Part shown: one piece after another, positions 62,320-64,000 of the stretch
Layout: each line of letters opens with the position of its first letter
Position numbering within the stretch: the stretch's first letter is position 1
NCBI GenBank assembly: GCA_934667425.1
Contig: CAKULV010000010.1
Coordinates: forward strand, 3,408-67,407
Direction: 5' to 3'
From: an uncultured Kiritimatiellota bacterium
GTDB lineage: Bacteria > Verrucomicrobiota > Kiritimatiellia > RFP12 > UBA1067
Length of the DNA stretch: 64,000 nucleotides
The notes under the pieces: model-generated
Seen by the model: only the letters and a program-made list of their open reading frames with translations
Database searches by the model: none
What the model was told of the DNA's origin: nothing
Translations under genes and position numbers: made by a program

Positions 62320-63486
62320 ATGAAACGGATAGGCATCTACGTGGAACGGCACAGGGCCTGGGGGCGGCAGGCCTGCGAAGGCATCTGCGCATTCGCGCAG
62401 GAACGGCGGGACTGGTCCCTCTCGATGCTTGAGCCGGACGACTTCAAGTCGCCACCCGCATTGGCGAGATTCGACGGCTTCATCGCAAGGGTGCCGAATG
62501 CGCAGGTTGCAACCGCCCTGCGGCAGACGCGCAGGCCTGTCGCCGACCTGACCCGCGAAGCCGTCTCGAAAGGGCTTTTCCTCCACACGGCGCGGCAGGA
62601 CAACGCCGCCATCGGCAAGCTCGCCGCCCGGCATTTCATCGAGCACCGGTTCACGAACTTCGCGTTCTGCGGCTACGCCGAGCGGCGGTTCTCGAACGAA
62701 AGGCGGCAGGCCTTCTGCCGCTATCTCGCGCTCAACCGCTTCACCGCGGAGAGCTACGACAGCCCTCCCACTGCGGTGCAGGACTACGACACCGCCACCG
62801 CCAGCCACGAGGCGTTCGCCTCCGCTCCGGATGTGAAGCGCCTCATGCGCTGGCTCAGGAGGTTGCCGAAGCCGGTTGCCGTGTTCTGCGCAAACGACTA
62901 TCGCGGTCGGCAGGTCATCGAGGCCTGCGCAGACGCCGGAATCGGAGTGCCAGGAGAAGTGGCCGTGCTTGGAACAGACAACGACACGCTCGTGTGCAAC
63001 TTCGTCACGCCGACCCTCTCAAGCATCGACCCCGACGTCATGTCCCTCGGCAGGGCCGCGGCCGAATCGGTCTCACGAGCGCTTGACGGGAATGACGCGC
63101 CATCAAAGCCGGTTATGATACCTCCTCGTGAACTTGTCGTCCGCGCCTCAACGGAGACGTTCCCCGTGGATCCGCCGTGGCTGTCGGACGCGCTCGTGTT
63201 CATCCGGCGGAACGTGAACCGTCGGCTCTCCGCCGCCGACGTCTATTCCGCGGTCGGCCGTTCCCACACGAGGGTCGACGCCGCATTCCGCAACAAGCTC
63301 GGCACTACGGTGCAATCCGAGATCCGCCGCGTCGCGCTCGCCGAGGCGGAAAGGCTGCTCGCCACCACGAAGATGCCCATCGCGGACGTCGCGAGGCTCA
63401 CTGGGTTCTCGTCCCCTCAATACTTCTGCAACGTGTTCACCGCCACGTTCGGCAAGCCGCCATCGGCTCTTCCCCGAAAAGTGTGA
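62320..63486 (+). CDS. XylR-type AraC family transcriptional regulator
   Basis: The 388-residue protein joins a LacI-type periplasmic-binding-like sensor domain (about 1-275) to an AraC helix-turn-helix pair (about 285-388). The sensor includes MKRIGIYVERHRAWGRQACEGI, FDGFIARV, FCANDYRGRQVIEACADAGIGVPGEVAVLGTDND and PTLSSIDPD. The DNA-binding part includes RLSAADVYSAVGRSHTRVDAAFRN and IADVARLTGFSSPQYFCNVFTATFGKPPSALPRK. This architecture is that of sugar-responsive activators such as XylR. The ligand is unknown but probably a monosaccharide from the neighbouring locus. Translation is predicted leaderless. Confidence 0.92.
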   Translation: MKRIGIYVERHRAWGRQACEGICAFAQERRDWSLSMLEPDDFKSPPALARFDGFIARVPNAQVATALRQTRRPVADLTREAVSKGLFLHTARQDNAAIGKLAARHFIEHRFTNFAFCGYAERRFSNERRQAFCRYLALNRFTAESYDSPPTAVQDYDTATASHEAFASAPDVKRLMRWLRRLPKPVAVFCANDYRGRQVIEACADAGIGVPGEVAVLGTDNDTLVCNFVTPTLSSIDPDVMSLGRAAAESVSRALDGNDAPSKPVMIPPRELVVRASTETFPVDPPWLSDALVFIRRNVNRRLSAADVYSAVGRSHTRVDAAFRNKLGTTVQSEIRRVALAEAERLLATTKMPIADVARLTGFSSPQYFCNVFTATFGKPPSALPRKV

Positions 63487-63529
63487 CGGAAGGTTGCTTG
63501 CCTCAGTCCTGCAAAATCCATTGCAAGCC

Positions 63530-63745
63530 CTATTTTCGCGAGATCGTCCAGTCTTGTGTGCTTTCCTGCGGCGGGAATCCTGCCTTGAACGATTTGACTG
63601 CCTGCTCGATCTTCTCATCAGCTACGAGAAATTGAAACGAGGCAGGTTCCGAACAGGCTTTGCGCAGAGTTCTTTTCATCCAACAGCTCATGCGGCTTGT
63701 ATGTTTTCGTTGCCTTGATGACAAGTTGCCTGCAGAGTGTCTCTT
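63530..63745 (-). pseudogene. possible frameshifted remnant of an unrecognised gene
   Basis: Downstream of the activase stop, two overlapping minus-strand frames have protein-like composition but no proper start. One reads IEETLCRQLVIKATKTYKPH and on to LLDEKNSAQSLFG. The other continues FQFLVADEKIEQAVKSFKAG and ends WTISRK at a stop at 63530. A shift near 63660-63675 would join them. The rest of 63487-63745 shows no other feature. Base composition is lower in GC than the flanks. No family was recognised, and coincidental open frames remain possible. Confidence 0.3.
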
Positions 63746-64000
63746 CTATTTGACAAACCGGGGGGGCATCGTGTCCTTCATGCCGAGCGCAAGATACTTC
63801 GACCGCGCATAGTCGAAGTATTCGAGATCGACTACCTGATTCTCGGCAAGGCCGAGCGACGCGAGATAGCGGTGGCGCGCGGCGAGGTCCTCGCCGTCCG
63901 TGCAGCCCGGCACGGCGAGGCACCGCACCTCCAGCTTCGCCTTCGCCGCGACGAGGCGCTCCAGGTTGCGCTTGACAATCCTGTTCGAGACCCCCGTGTA
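63746..64000 (-). CDS. glycyl-radical enzyme activating protein, C-terminal part (truncated by window edge)
   Basis: Only the last 84 residues are in the window. The readable start, YTGVSNRIVKRNLERL, followed by VRCLAVPGCTDGEDLAARHRYLASLG and KYLALGMKD, matches the C-terminus of PflA-type radical SAM activases. These install the glycyl radical on pyruvate formate-lyase or diol-dehydratase-type enzymes. The CxxxCxxC cluster would lie outside the window. Which partner enzyme it serves cannot be seen. Confidence 0.72.
   Translation of the reverse strand, partial: YTGVSNRIVKRNLERLVAAKAKLEVRCLAVPGCTDGEDLAARHRYLASLGLAENQVVDLEYFDYARSKYLALGMKDTMPPRFVK

Noticed and set aside
1..64000. tRNA/rRNA genes, CRISPR arrays, insertion sequences or prophage
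   Set aside because: No cloverleaf-like or rRNA segments, regular spaced repeats, transposases, integrases or phage structural genes were recognised. All gaps between genes are under 300 nt.

Overview
This 64 kb window is a gene-dense chromosomal segment of a Gram-negative, GC-rich, probably anaerobic polysaccharide-degrading bacterium. An outer membrane is indicated by BamA, a Skp/OmpH chaperone, apolipoprotein N-acyltransferase and two large secreted proteins with autotransporter-type beta-strand repeat motifs. Anaerobic energy metabolism is suggested by a 2-oxoacid:acceptor oxidoreductase, a V-type ATPase B subunit and the end of a glycyl-radical-enzyme activase. The gene families (DUF6259, DUF5009, squalene-cyclase-like toroid protein, CE15, GH106) fit the Verrucomicrobiota-Kiritimatiellota-Lentisphaerota group, most likely Kiritimatiellota. 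That placement is inference from gene content; no rRNA gene is present.

Layout. 0-8 kb (+): glycogen phosphorylase, then bamA-skp-tgt-yajC and a LysM protein. 8-15.3 kb (+): CE15-like esterase, cysE, a DnaQ-type exonuclease, a GH20-like lipoprotein, a lone V-ATPase B gene, a truncated hydrolase remnant and a fused beta-gamma 2-oxoacid oxidoreductase, convergent with rarA (-). 16.6-21.6 kb (+): an unfamiliar four-gene run (secreted TIM-barrel protein, membrane-anchored squalene-cyclase toroid, membrane coiled-coil protein, NYN nuclease with zinc ribbon). 21.7-31 kb (-): housekeeping genes (class II aldolase, recR, ybaB, purC, yggS, a GH31 protein, prmC, an SSB-like DUF3127 protein, a stand-alone AICAR transformylase, a CBS-type family II pyrophosphatase). 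31-40.5 kb (-): secreted accessory genes (metallophosphoesterase, large TIM-barrel protein, surface protein, DUF5009 acyltransferase, PIG-L deacetylase), part of it unusually GC-rich. 40.7-44.4 kb (-): HAD protein, lnt, tyrS. 44.5-64 kb: a carbohydrate-utilisation locus.

That last locus is the best candidate for an undescribed system. One unit reads leftward from about 59.4 kb: surface protein, DUF6259 putative glycosidase, and an approximately 1800-residue protein joining a GH106 rhamnosidase-like half to a second TIM-barrel half. A second unit encodes a hexuronate-type MFS transporter, an orphan galactitol-type EIIC permease and a KduI isomerase that carries a signal peptide. Divergent from the surface-protein gene are a NarX/DesK-type sensor kinase whose large extracytoplasmic part looks OB-fold-like, its overlapping LuxR-type response regulator, and a XylR/AraC-type regulator. 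At the right edge lies the C-terminus of a glycyl-radical activase. The gene set suggests use of a rhamnose- and uronate-containing polymer (rhamnogalacturonan-like) without SusC/SusD.

A second cross-window pattern is promoter architecture. Many genes are preceded by an extended -10 of the form TGnTATAAT. At cysE, rarA, the MFS gene, the sensor kinase and the XylR regulator the -10 ends only 7-8 nt before the start codon with no Shine-Dalgarno sequence, so these mRNAs are predicted to be leaderless. No tRNA, rRNA, CRISPR array, insertion sequence or prophage was recognised.
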